The notes: a model not told the origin generated them from the letters alone. Counted from the stretch's first letter, positions 1-7,532 are shown. The stretch: 11,424 bases of DNA from Gammaproteobacteria bacterium (GCA_002712135.1 PASO01000030.1:53303-64726), one strand, 5' to 3'. Made by a program: numbers and translations.

Positions 1-655
1 TTTCCTGCATACGCGCATTGAATTCTTCTTCACTTTTATCTCTCATTAGATGGTCATGCCACATGGCTGTACCGATAATGCCAGGGCAAATCGCGTTGAC
101 GCGGATACCGTGAGGGGCGAATTCTTGAGCAAGGCTCTGACTAATTCCAATTACAGCAAACTTCGAACCACAGTAGGAGGAATGATTTTGCCCGCCTCTC
201 AGACCGGAAATAGACGAGGTGTTGACAACAGCAGCGTCGCCAGAGGTCTTCAATACAGGTAAGGCCGCTCGCACCATGTGAAAGATGCCTTTCACATTGA
301 CGTTGTAGGTACTATCCCATTCGGCCTCAGTCAGTTCATCGATCGGACCGCTTGTGATGATCCCGGCGTTGTTCGCAAGCACATCAAGCCCGCCGTAACA
401 ATCCACCGTAGCCGCCACCGCAGCTTTACAGGACTCAGCATCAGTTACGTCGACTGCTACGGCATTGATTTCACCAAATCTCCCTAACTCTTCGACGGTT
501 TCTCGCATCGTTTCCGAGGATGCCAGCTTGTAATTCCACTCACCCTGACCTGCAAGGTCCGCGATCATGACATTGTGGTCAGCTTGGAGAAATGCTTTAG
601 CAATCCCTTTTCCGATGCCTCTCGCTCCACCTGTAATCAATACTGTTTTCGTCAT
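1..655 (-). CDS. SDR family NAD(P)-dependent oxidoreductase, 3' end cut by window edge
   Basis: The minus strand from ATG at 655-653 is open to the left edge (218 codons). It reads as a classical short-chain dehydrogenase, a cytoplasmic enzyme that oxidises alcohols or reduces carbonyls with a nicotinamide cofactor. Visible motifs are the Rossmann glycine motif TGGARGIG (residues 8-15), an Asp at 33 after the second beta strand (which in this family favours NAD over NADP), NNAG (95-98), catalytic Asn120 in NVN, Ser148, and Tyr161/Lys165 in YCGSK. The segment PGIIGTAM near 191-198 is the usual cofactor-clamping stretch. Only about 30-40 residues should be missing compared with the usual 250. 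A weak GGGGA precedes the start by about five bases. It diverges from the binding-protein gene, with a palindrome between them. The substrate cannot be inferred. Confidence 0.93.
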   Translation of the reverse strand, partial: MTKTVLITGGARGIGKGIAKAFLQADHNVMIADLAGQGEWNYKLASSETMRETVEELGRFGEINAVAVDVTDAESCKAAVAATVDCYGGLDVLANNAGIITSGPIDELTEAEWDSTYNVNVKGIFHMVRAALPVLKTSGDAAVVNTSSISGLRGGQNHSSYCGSKFAVIGISQSLAQEFAPHGIRVNAICPGIIGTAMWHDHLMRDKSEEEFNARMQE

Positions 656-689
656 GGTTTCCCCAAAAAGTACTCGTCCAAAAAGAAAT

Positions 690-706
690 GAGTATAACGT
701 ATACTC
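690..706. promoter_or_regulatory. Putative operator: 17-bp palindrome in divergent intergenic region
   Basis: GAGTATA-ACG-TATACTC is a perfect inverted repeat with 7-bp arms and a 3-bp spacer. It lies 35 bases upstream of the SDR start and about 50-90 bases upstream of the binding-protein gene. Each arm also supplies the hexamer TATACT, a 5-of-6 match to a sigma70 -10 box, one on each strand, although no good -35 box sits at the right distance for either. Size and symmetry suit a dimeric repressor such as a TetR- or GntR-type protein. No regulator gene is in the window, so the assignment is inference. Confidence 0.45.
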
Positions 707-758
707 CAATGCCTGAGCCGACCTCAAGCTCGGGTAAAGTACGGGGAATAGGGGAAGT

Positions 759-797
759 CTGATCGTACGATTTTTTGCACTAACTATCACGCTAACA
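759..797 (+). other. Upstream in-frame extension encoding most of the signal peptide of the YejA-like protein
   Basis: The frame of the downstream gene stays open back to a TAA at 735-737. Translating upstream of the first ATG gives LIVRFFALTITLT directly before MATALHPASAAAEP. Together these form a textbook Sec signal peptide: a basic residue, a hydrophobic core of about 14 residues, and an Ala-X-Ala cleavage region. No ATG, GTG or TTG exists in frame in this extension. A CTG lies at 759 and an ATC at 762, just behind a purine-rich AGGGGAAG at 750-757 that could act as a Shine-Dalgarno sequence. Initiation at a rare codon, or loss of the original start codon, is the likely explanation. Confidence 0.6.
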
Positions 798-2615
798 ATG
801 GCCACGGCGCTACATCCCGCGTCTGCTGCTGCAGAACCGTCGTGGAAACATGGTGTGTCCTATTTCGGGGAATTCAAATATCCTCCGGATTTTGAGCATT
901 ATGATTACGTTAATCCCAATGCGCCGAAAGGCGGCACGCTGGTACTAGCAACAGACGACAACTGGAATTCGTTTACGCCTTATCTCGCCAAAGGAAACGT
1001 CCCCCCCGGGGTCCAGCACCTGTTTTCATCTCAGCCATTTTTCTACGATGGATTATTTTCCGCCTCGGATGACGAGATCGGCTCTTTCTATTGCAATCTC
1101 TGCAAAGAAGTCATGGTTTCTGACGATTTTACTTGGGTGCGATTTCGGTTACGGCAAGAAGCAAGGTGGCATGATGGAGCACCAATTACCTCGCGAGACG
1201 TAAGGTTCACCTTCGAGCATCTTGCAAATAATTCAGGTTTCAATCTGCAAGCAGCTTTCGGCATGGTGGATTCTGTCGAAATCCACACAGACCATGAATT
1301 TACTATCCATCTGAACGACAAGAATGGACTGAACGCCGGTGTGATTTTTAGCCTGGGGAAAATTGCTATTCTGCCAGAGCATTATTGGCTCGAACACGAC
1401 AACACCAAAACAACGTTGACTCCCCCACTAGGCAGTGGCCCCTATCGCGTAAAGGAATTCAAGCAGTCTCGATATCTGATTTACGAACGGGTACCCAACT
1501 ACTGGGGGCGTAATATCGGCCCTCACCGCGGTCGCCATAACTTCGACATTTTTCGTTACGAGTTTTACCGTGACTCCACGGTTGCTCGGGAAGCGTTCCG
1601 AAAAGGTCTGATTGACTACACAATGGAGGGAGATCCACGATACTGGTACGAAGGATATGATATTCCGGCCAGTGACAAAGGCTGGCTCATCAAGCGCAAA
1701 CATACCTATCAGTTCTATGTAGGTCTGCTAGAGGGTCTGGTGATCAATCAACGACGAAAGCACCTGCAGGACATAAAAGTAAGAGAAGCGCTGGTGTTAG
1801 CGTTCAACTACGACTGGTACCACCGGGTTATCAACCAGAATATATTCATTAAACCCTATAGTTATTTTTCTCCTGCTAACTTTTCTGCAGAAGGTCTACC
1901 CAACGAAGCCGAACTCGCCTTGCTAGAACCGTTTCGCGATGGCCTTCCAGAAAGATTGTTTACGGAACCTCTGCAACGACCGATCTCATCGGGTAGGGGG
2001 CACAACCGCAGCGCGCTATTGAAAGCACGAAATCTGCTGCGGGAAGCCGGTTGGGCTATTCGTGATGGAGTTCTCACCAACGCAGATGGGGAAGAACTGA
2101 CACTATCGTTTGTTATCCAGACTGCTGGTCAAAAGCGGATCATCCTCCCCTATGTTGATGAACTTAGCCGGCTTGGATTCGTCCCACAGATACGTATGGT
2201 GGAGTCAGCCCAGTTCGTTAACCTTATGCGGAACTTCGAGTTCGACTTCCGATTTGGACAACTCGGTGTCGCTCAGCCACCCGGGGTGGAAATAGTCTCT
2301 TACTGGGATTCAAAGAACGCGCAGTTACCGAATACAAGAAATCTGACCGGCATTGAAAGTGCAGCGGCTGACGAAATGGTAATACGCTTAATGGGCGCGC
2401 GTTCGAAAAAGGAGCTGATTGCATCAGGAAAGGCGCTAGACCGTGTTCTGCTATGGAACTTTGGCATTATCCCCCTCCGTGCCGTGGAAGGACCCAGCGT
2501 TGTCTACTGGGACAAGTTCGGCCGGCCACCGTTCGATGCTGAGATCCGAACCAGCTTCCCTGCCGCCTGGTGGTACGACGAAAAGAAGGCAGCACGTATT
2601 GAACTAATCAATTAA
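798..2615 (+). CDS. Periplasmic ABC transporter substrate-binding protein, peptide/microcin C (YejA) type
   Basis: This is a family 5 extracellular solute-binding protein (SBP_bac_5), the periplasmic receptor that hands oligopeptides or similar solutes to an ABC importer. The N-terminal pattern of an HG, then FG, KYPPDFEHYDYVNPNAPKGG (residues 27-46) is the hallmark of the YejA subgroup. The stretch RWHDGAPITSRDVRFTFEH (123-141) is the common family 5 signature. The length of 605 residues matches YejA (about 600). The first ATG is at 798, but from there the leader is too short: the basic and hydrophobic parts of the signal peptide lie upstream, so the real start is probably near 759. A CxxC pair (Cys99, Cys102) could form a disulphide in the periplasm. 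No permease or ATPase gene follows; the next gene is an oxidoreductase 72 bases away, so this is an orphan receptor here. The ligand is unknown. Confidence 0.9.
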   Translation: MATALHPASAAAEPSWKHGVSYFGEFKYPPDFEHYDYVNPNAPKGGTLVLATDDNWNSFTPYLAKGNVPPGVQHLFSSQPFFYDGLFSASDDEIGSFYCNLCKEVMVSDDFTWVRFRLRQEARWHDGAPITSRDVRFTFEHLANNSGFNLQAAFGMVDSVEIHTDHEFTIHLNDKNGLNAGVIFSLGKIAILPEHYWLEHDNTKTTLTPPLGSGPYRVKEFKQSRYLIYERVPNYWGRNIGPHRGRHNFDIFRYEFYRDSTVAREAFRKGLIDYTMEGDPRYWYEGYDIPASDKGWLIKRKHTYQFYVGLLEGLVINQRRKHLQDIKVREALVLAFNYDWYHRVINQNIFIKPYSYFSPANFSAEGLPNEAELALLEPFRDGLPERLFTEPLQRPISSGRGHNRSALLKARNLLREAGWAIRDGVLTNADGEELTLSFVIQTAGQKRIILPYVDELSRLGFVPQIRMVESAQFVNLMRNFEFDFRFGQLGVAQPPGVEIVSYWDSKNAQLPNTRNLTGIESAAADEMVIRLMGARSKKELIASGKALDRVLLWNFGIIPLRAVEGPSVVYWDKFGRPPFDAEIRTSFPAAWWYDEKKAARIELIN

Positions 2616-2687
2616 ATACTCGAATAAAGCTTTTCAACTGATGTTCGGGTTATATTAAAACGCTAAAGCTAGGAAAAGGAGCAAGTA

Positions 2688-3815
2688 ATGGCAGCACCAC
2701 TCAAGATCGGACTTATCGGCACAGGTGGTATATCCCGATCACACTTACCTGTATTCAAAGACTTTCCCGATAAAGTAAAACTCACCGCAGTCTGTGACAT
2801 TTTTGAAGATGCCGCAAAAGAACGCGCTGCCGAAGCTGGGGTCGATGATATTTATCTCGACTACGAGACGATGCTGAATGAAGCAGATATAGACGCTGTG
2901 GACATTTGCACCGGTCACGACACCCACGCACCCATAGTAATAGCAGCGGCCAAAGCTGGCAAACACTCTTTAGTCGAAAAACCGATGGGAAACGACATGG
3001 ACGAGTGTCGCAAAATGATCGAGGAAACTGACAATGCCGGTGTGACCCTGATGATCGCACATATGCTGCGATTCTCCCCAACAACAGAAGCAGTGAAAAA
3101 ACTGTTGGCGGAAGGGGAACTCGGGACCATAAATGCCGCGAAGATTGATATAAATATGAACGCGGTTGGCAGTTTAAGAGAAGGCCACTGGATGCTTGAT
3201 GGCAAAGCGGGTGGCGGCATCGGCATGACCAATACAATTCACGAAACGGATATCGTCAGATACCTGGTGGGAGATGTTAAAAGTGTCACCGGGGTCAAGA
3301 AGTCAATATCCAAGAGACTCCTAAACGGAGCCGAGGATATGTTATGCGCAACGCTGGAGTTTGAAAACGGTGCGGTAGGAACTGTGATGTGCCTTTGGAA
3401 TTCCCCCCGGTCGCCGGTATCACAAGGGTATACGCTATACGGTACCGAAGGCGCTTTATATTCGTTACCTACTTTGCCCATCTATCGAGGTGATCATTTT
3501 GGTCCGGTGGTAGTGTCCTCACCAACACGAGACACGCCAGAGACAGCGCCCATCAATCGACGTGATGGGAGTCCCAGCAGAGAAATGAAGGGGCTCGAAG
3601 ACATCATGGGTCACTTCAAGCAACTTGAAGGAGGCAATCACGGATTACCCAGTGATAATTGCTTCTCCAACGAGATTCTGCACTTTGCAGAGTGTTGCCA
3701 GACCGGCAAAGAGCCTATCAGTAGTGGCAAAGCAATATTGGGCTCAATGAAGCTTATCTTCGGTATCTATGAAGCGGCAGCTACAGGAAAAACAGTTCAG
3801 CTAGCTGATCTTTAG
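2688..3815 (+). CDS. Gfo/Idh/MocA family oxidoreductase
   Basis: This cytoplasmic NAD(P)-dependent dehydrogenase belongs to the glucose-fructose oxidoreductase / inositol dehydrogenase family, which usually acts on sugars, cyclitols or similar polyols. The N-terminal Rossmann fold starts with IGLIGTGGISRSH (residues 7-19). The diagnostic EKP, with catalytic Lys98, is at 97-99. The second domain carries GGGIGMTNTIHETD (175-188) with His185 and Asp188 at the expected places. The usual Asp four residues before that His is Thr181, so one member of the normal Lys-Asp-His set is missing. The length of 375 residues is normal. The start is supported by AAGGAG at 2676-2681, six bases before ATG. The gene lies 72 bases behind the YejA-like gene on the same strand and might be co-transcribed, though this is not certain. 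It ends six bases from the stop of the convergent LLM gene. The substrate is unknown. Confidence 0.92.
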   Translation: MAAPLKIGLIGTGGISRSHLPVFKDFPDKVKLTAVCDIFEDAAKERAAEAGVDDIYLDYETMLNEADIDAVDICTGHDTHAPIVIAAAKAGKHSLVEKPMGNDMDECRKMIEETDNAGVTLMIAHMLRFSPTTEAVKKLLAEGELGTINAAKIDINMNAVGSLREGHWMLDGKAGGGIGMTNTIHETDIVRYLVGDVKSVTGVKKSISKRLLNGAEDMLCATLEFENGAVGTVMCLWNSPRSPVSQGYTLYGTEGALYSLPTLPIYRGDHFGPVVVSSPTRDTPETAPINRRDGSPSREMKGLEDIMGHFKQLEGGNHGLPSDNCFSNEILHFAECCQTGKEPISSGKAILGSMKLIFGIYEAAATGKTVQLADL

Positions 3816-3821
3816 TAACTG

Positions 3822-4880
3822 CTAGCCTCTCATCCTCGCGATAACCTTTTTCGCAAAGGCGTAGCGTATTTCTGCTGTTTTTTTGCCTGGAGGAATGAAG
3901 CTGATAGCGTTCAACCCTTCTTCCTCCAGCGCCAGCAGCTGCTCGATAATGTCATCTGGCTCACCGACAATACAGAATGCCTTGACCAATTCAGGCGTCA
4001 TAAAACGTGCTTCATCATCATCGATATAGCTGTAATGGCTCTGGTGCAACTGCTGGTGGCGATGCTTTGCCTCACGCGACTCGTGAAACTTTAAGTAGTC
4101 ATCCCAGATAGGAAGTATGTAGCCAGGAACTTCAATACCTACATCTCGGACGGCATCCACCAAGTAGTGGACATTCGCCATGATAGACGGCCCGCATTCT
4201 TTAATGACCCGTTCGGAATCCAGCTTCTCTCCTGGCTCCAGCATCATCAGATTCACAAGCGCACTGGTATAAAAATCGTCGAGCGTCCGCCCTGCTCGGT
4301 CGGCTCCATGTTTTACATTCGCAAGTGCCTGGGTCACGCTACCACCTCTAGGAATACCCGTAATCAGACCATCGCCAAATTCTCCCGCTAGCGCCTGGGC
4401 TCTCGAGCCAAAACCGCCAACATGAATTGGAATAGACTCGCTTATGTCGTAATGACCCTTACCGGCCCACTGAAATCGAATGGCTGTGGCCTGATCGCCA
4501 TAGGTTACCTCTTCACCGTGCAGAAGCCCCCTCACCAGCCGAAGGTATTCCCCAAAAGGTTTCACCCGCATTGGTGGTCGGCCAAGTGTTCGCATTGCTG
4601 TGTTGCCTGTACCAATACCGAAGAATACCCGGCCGGGCGCAAGTTGATTGATCGTGGCAATAGCATTTGCCGCATCAGGAGCACTGCGAACACCTGCAAC
4701 TGCCACTCCAGTACCAATCCTTATCCGATGGGTTTTCTGTGCCAACATAGCAAGGGTCGGCCATGGATTTGAGAACAGCATGGGTGAGTCACCGACCCAG
4801 CAAAAGTCATAACCTAGAGATTCTGCCTCTAGGACATGATCAAGCTGACTGATTCCTCCTGCAGATAACCCGAAATCCAT
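3822..4880 (-). CDS. LLM class flavin-dependent oxidoreductase
   Basis: This 352-residue protein belongs to the bacterial luciferase-like superfamily, TIM-barrel enzymes using FMN or coenzyme F420 to oxidise or reduce organic substrates. Evidence is the N-terminal MDFGLSAGG strand, ESLGYDFCWVGDSP (24-37), the RIRIGTGVAVAGVRSA stretch (52-67), and the strongly conserved block GRVFFGIGTGNTAMRTLGRPP (about 82-102), followed by an EYLRLVRGLLHGE helix. This block resembles the group related to methylene-tetrahydromethanopterin reductase. I cannot tell FMN from F420 dependence. A GAGG lies eight bases before the ATG. The gene is transcribed toward the Gfo/Idh gene and stops six bases from it, leaving no room for separate terminators. 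Upstream lies a long gap, so it probably has its own promoter. Confidence 0.9.
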   Translation of the reverse strand: MDFGLSAGGISQLDHVLEAESLGYDFCWVGDSPMLFSNPWPTLAMLAQKTHRIRIGTGVAVAGVRSAPDAANAIATINQLAPGRVFFGIGTGNTAMRTLGRPPMRVKPFGEYLRLVRGLLHGEEVTYGDQATAIRFQWAGKGHYDISESIPIHVGGFGSRAQALAGEFGDGLITGIPRGGSVTQALANVKHGADRAGRTLDDFYTSALVNLMMLEPGEKLDSERVIKECGPSIMANVHYLVDAVRDVGIEVPGYILPIWDDYLKFHESREAKHRHQQLHQSHYSYIDDDEARFMTPELVKAFCIVGEPDDIIEQLLALEEEGLNAISFIPPGKKTAEIRYAFAKKVIARMRG

Positions 4881-5341
4881 TGCTTACGCCTCATTTTTCA
4901 TCATTAATGCAACAATAACATAGGGTTCTAACCCCAACGGGATCACTATTGAGCACCCAAGCTGGCTATTTTTATCTCGGATAAGTCATAGGGCGACAAT
5001 TGACTTCCATGCACTTCTACCCCCTATGCTTCTTGAGCAGTTTAGTATCAACAAAAGAATGCGGTGGGTTTCGAAGTCCCTGGGATGCATTGCGAGATTT
5101 TCTCTCAGCAGTCTCTCAGCATCAGTACAATCACCAGCGCATCAGTTCGATAATTCACTTGGTGGCTAAAGAAAAAGGAAAATGTAGCGGAAGTAGAAAC
5201 GAATACTTCGAGAACCAGATCCTTGGGAAATACGTGTATTCCAAGTGCCATATTTATTGGAGCGATCAGAATAAGTAGTAACGTAACGCAAAAAACGCAG
5301 TGGAGTATCAAACATGAACGCCAAAAAACTTCACCGGGGGA
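4881..5341. other. 461-base gap without a convincing gene
   Basis: This gap holds the upstream region of the LLM gene and the downstream region of the PhyH-HEAT gene. I saw two opposed, overlapping small open frames, each starting with TTG: a plus frame of 92 codons (5000-5278) and a minus frame of 68 codons (5105-5311) whose first 25 residues are hydrophobic. Neither resembles a family I know. Small structures are present: the inverted repeat GGGTT-CT-AACCC at 4923-4934, an 11-base tandem duplication at 5101-5122, and an imperfect hairpin at 5222-5245 (CTTGG ... CCAAG). A decayed gene or a small RNA could be hidden here, but nothing proves it. Confidence 0.5.
4923..4934. promoter_or_regulatory. 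Short inverted repeat upstream of the LLM gene
   Basis: GGGTT-CT-AACCC is a perfect 5-bp-arm inverted repeat 43 bases upstream of the LLM start codon. Its position suits an operator, but a repeat this short can arise by chance and no promoter hexamers frame it convincingly. Confidence 0.2.
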
Positions 5342-6925
5342 TTAGTAAACCCGCTGCTCGTTAGCGAGCGAATCATCCCAGCGACGCGTTTTTAGGAACG
5401 TCAGGGCAGATCTTATGCCTTGCGGACTGCCATTTCGGGTAAGTGCTTCAATTGCCAAAGCAGGCACATAACCATTTGGGTCCCGAAACGTACCAACCAG
5501 AAGATCTTCGATATCAACAATAGGAATATCCGAGTTCAGGATTGCACACATCGCATTGAAGCGAACCTGACTCTCGCCAGTCCATCCACGCATCAATTTC
5601 TCCTGCCATGCGGGATTGTCCCGCAATAACAACCGTCGAATAGCTGGCAGAGCAATGTTAGTGTATACACCAATACAACCAATAGCATCGAGTACAGCTC
5701 GTACCACCTGATGGTGCTCATTCTCCAACTGCGCGGCCAGGGCCGACATTGCCACACCTGCAGATGGTCCCACTTCCCCCAAAGCAAATGCAGCATTGAC
5801 CTTGATCCACGGGTCTTCGTGTTGCAGCAAGGTAACAAGCGAATCAATTGCGGGCGCACCGATAGCGCCCAACGCATAGGCTTCATCCTGAAGGGCAAAC
5901 GCACCTTCGTTCCATTCACGCTTACGCACCTCATTGGGCGCTCTCTTCCTGGTATCTTTTTTATACCGCTCCAGCGGTCGATCTGTATGACCCAATAAGC
6001 TCTGAGTCAGCGGGTCGACCGCCCGCGGACCCATACTAGCCAGTTCATAAATCGCATTGAGGCCCGTCACCGGGTCACCGCTATTGAGGTGGCTAATCAG
6101 CTTATCCGTATCGCTGTCGCTATCTACGAACTCGCTCCGCGCTCCCCTCACCCAATCCCAGATATAAGACCAAGCTTTAGTGTGTTCGTATTGACCCAGT
6201 CGTGTCTCTGGCGTCTTCCATGGGTCAGCTCCGCCATCCCAACTGGGCGCCGTGGGATGACTGGTTCGCATAAAAACAAACTTGAACATATAGCGGCTCA
6301 TATCTGTTCTATTCGGGAATGCCGCGTGAGCAATATCAAACGCAATCAGGAAACAGGTGCCCGCTTTGACGTGGTCGCACACAAACGCGAACGGAAAATT
6401 GCTCTCCTGCAAACCTGCCTGTAGATGCGTTCCGGGGATCACCCGGGTCGGACCACGTTCGATCGGTGTATCCTGGGGAAAGTAAAGAATCATCGCTAAC
6501 CGCGGCACATGGTATCGCGCCCTGGATAATGGGCTTTGCGAGTCCTGGTGCCAGCCACTACCCCCTGAAGAACCCTTGCCCATCGGCGGCTGATTCTCAT
6601 GCCCTGTCAGTTCCATATCGCGCATGTCTTCATCCAGCGGCTCACTGGCGTGCATAAACCGGTGGGGATGAAGAATATAGTCATCGCCTAGGACACTCTG
6701 AAGGCCACCATGGATTACGGGTGAATCCAGGACCTTCTGCAACGCAGGAATCCGTGGCAAAACATTGTTACCCATGTTGAATTCACGGTTATTGTTCCAT
6801 TGAATATTTTCATAAATTGTCTGATGAATGCTCTCTGAAACACCGCTATCAAGCACCAGCACACCATCGCAGATAAATCTGCGCATCTGATCATCAGTAA
6901 GATTGATTCCCTGTTGAGATTTCAT
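5342..6925 (-). CDS. PhyH-type Fe(II)/2-oxoglutarate dioxygenase fused to C-terminal HEAT repeats
   Basis: This 527-residue protein has two parts. Residues about 8-260 are a phytanoyl-CoA dioxygenase (PhyH) domain, which hydroxylates an organic substrate using Fe(II), O2 and 2-oxoglutarate. The metal ligands are visible as His126 and Asp128 in GWHQDS and His200 in DIAHAAFPNR. Arg211, eleven residues on, suits the 2-oxoglutarate carboxylate. GPTRVIPGTH (158-167) is the usual PhyH loop. Residues about 275-510 are HEAT-like helical repeats, seen as recurring AxxALGxIG/VGP patterns at 286-311, 345-367, 374-399, 406-434 and 485-511. PhyH proteins usually end after the first part (about 250-300 residues), so the repeats are an added protein-binding or substrate-gating module. 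The ATG has no clear Shine-Dalgarno sequence. A palindrome with a possible -10 box lies 41 bases upstream. The substrate is unknown. Confidence 0.9.
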   Translation of the reverse strand: MKSQQGINLTDDQMRRFICDGVLVLDSGVSESIHQTIYENIQWNNNREFNMGNNVLPRIPALQKVLDSPVIHGGLQSVLGDDYILHPHRFMHASEPLDEDMRDMELTGHENQPPMGKGSSGGSGWHQDSQSPLSRARYHVPRLAMILYFPQDTPIERGPTRVIPGTHLQAGLQESNFPFAFVCDHVKAGTCFLIAFDIAHAAFPNRTDMSRYMFKFVFMRTSHPTAPSWDGGADPWKTPETRLGQYEHTKAWSYIWDWVRGARSEFVDSDSDTDKLISHLNSGDPVTGLNAIYELASMGPRAVDPLTQSLLGHTDRPLERYKKDTRKRAPNEVRKREWNEGAFALQDEAYALGAIGAPAIDSLVTLLQHEDPWIKVNAAFALGEVGPSAGVAMSALAAQLENEHHQVVRAVLDAIGCIGVYTNIALPAIRRLLLRDNPAWQEKLMRGWTGESQVRFNAMCAILNSDIPIVDIEDLLVGTFRDPNGYVPALAIEALTRNGSPQGIRSALTFLKTRRWDDSLANEQRVY

Positions 6926-6965
6926 TGTGTTAAATCAGCCATTGCTTTTCATTGTTCTTGTAGAA

Positions 6966-6981
6966 GTATAACTGGTTATAC
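6966..6981. promoter_or_regulatory. Putative operator/-10 palindrome upstream of PhyH-HEAT gene
   Basis: GTATAAC-TG-GTTATAC is a perfect inverted repeat with 7-bp arms and a 2-bp spacer. It ends 41 bases upstream of the PhyH-HEAT start. Read on the minus strand, it and its flanking base contain TATACT (6965-6970), a 5-of-6 match to a -10 box that would give a leader of about 35 bases. No clear -35 box is seen. The palindrome overlaps the stop codon of the dead DUF1801 gene. It resembles the palindrome at 690-706 but has a different spacing between the GTATA half-sites (6 versus 3 bases). Confidence 0.4.
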
Positions 6982-7414
6982 GTAGCCAACATTAGGCCGT
7001 TTCTTCATTTCTTTGAAGCCGAAGTCTACGATTTTTTTCAGAATTCCAGGGTCAACGTCCGCGAGCTTATTAATAAATAGACAACTGACCGATGTCTTGT
7101 GCTTGCCATGATCGTTCGACCACACCTGACCCTTTTTTTCCTTGAAGCCCGGCATGATATAGATTGTCATGTTTCTTTTACGAGTGGAAAACCCGGTGAG
7201 CAGTCAATCTCCCTCCTGGGAACTTCGCGGGGATTTGTGATGATAACTACCATAGCTAATAATCGAGTCGCCCCACATTTTTTGGCCGATTACTCGTAAC
7301 TTTTCTGAACAGCATGAGCAATTCCTTCGCGTCCGCCCTGCGCTCATCGTTCTCCACTGCCTTCACAAATGACGTGACTGACGCGTTGTTTTGCTTGGTC
7401 TTTAGCTCTGCCAT
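6976..7414 (-). pseudogene. DUF1801-family gene broken by a frameshift and a nonsense codon
   Basis: The minus strand from ATG at 7414 reads MAELKTKQNNASVTSFVKAV and continues ENDERRADAKELLMLFRKVTSNRPK, the N-terminal half of a DUF1801 (YdhG-like) protein. It then leaves frame at a run of six A residues (7278-7283). Removing one A restores KMWGDSIISYGSYHHK, the conserved centre of the family. A TGA at 7204-7206 then replaces the expected Trp of the GDW motif. After it, LLTGFSTRKRNMTIYIMPGF and, from about 7100, GKHKTSVSCLFINKLADVD are intact family motifs, and the frame closes with TAA at 6976. The repaired product would be about 145 residues, the usual length. The two lesions indicate a dead gene rather than two small genes. 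The family has no firmly established function. A fragment starting at ATG 7170 remains open for 64 codons but is unlikely to be functional. Confidence 0.85.
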
Positions 7415-7532
7415 CAATGCCGTCCGGATAAGCGTATTCAATAGTAGCAAGCGGTGGAAAATCACCACTAGCGCTCCTCTGAGGTCTAGCTCCACCCAAT
7501 CATTGTTCGTGGTAGGATAAAAAAGTGGTCAA

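Noticed and set aside
50..487. Two plus-strand open frames near the left edge
   Set aside because: They are antisense shadows of the SDR gene, which carries all the family motifs.
2633..2656. Possible promoter TTCAAC / TATATT before the Gfo/Idh gene
   Set aside because: Spacing of 12 bases is too short for a sigma70 promoter.
3798..3807. Perfect palindrome CAGCTAGCTG at the end of the Gfo/Idh gene
   Set aside because: Lies inside coding sequence, has no loop for a hairpin and no U-tract; probably codon coincidence.
5101..5122. Tandem 11-base duplication (TCTCTCAGCAG / TCTCTCAGCAT)
   Set aside because: Only two copies; consistent with a simple slippage event and not a functional repeat array.
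5000..5278. 92-codon plus frame in the long gap
   Set aside because: TTG start, no domain or motif recognised, odd composition; kept only as part of the gap description.
5105..5311. 68-codon minus frame with hydrophobic start, continuing in frame after the PhyH-HEAT stop codon
   Set aside because: TTG start, no clear Shine-Dalgarno, no recognised family and overlap with an opposing frame; the in-frame continuation after the stop is probably chance.
5356..5369. GCTCG-TTAG-CGAGC hairpin near the 3' end of PhyH-HEAT
   Set aside because: Five-base stem inside the coding region with no following U-tract; not supported as a terminator.
7256..7495. Minus frame of 79 codons beginning MELDLRG
   Set aside because: Its second half is the N-terminal part of the DUF1801 pseudogene; the first 27 codons are upstream sequence without family similarity.
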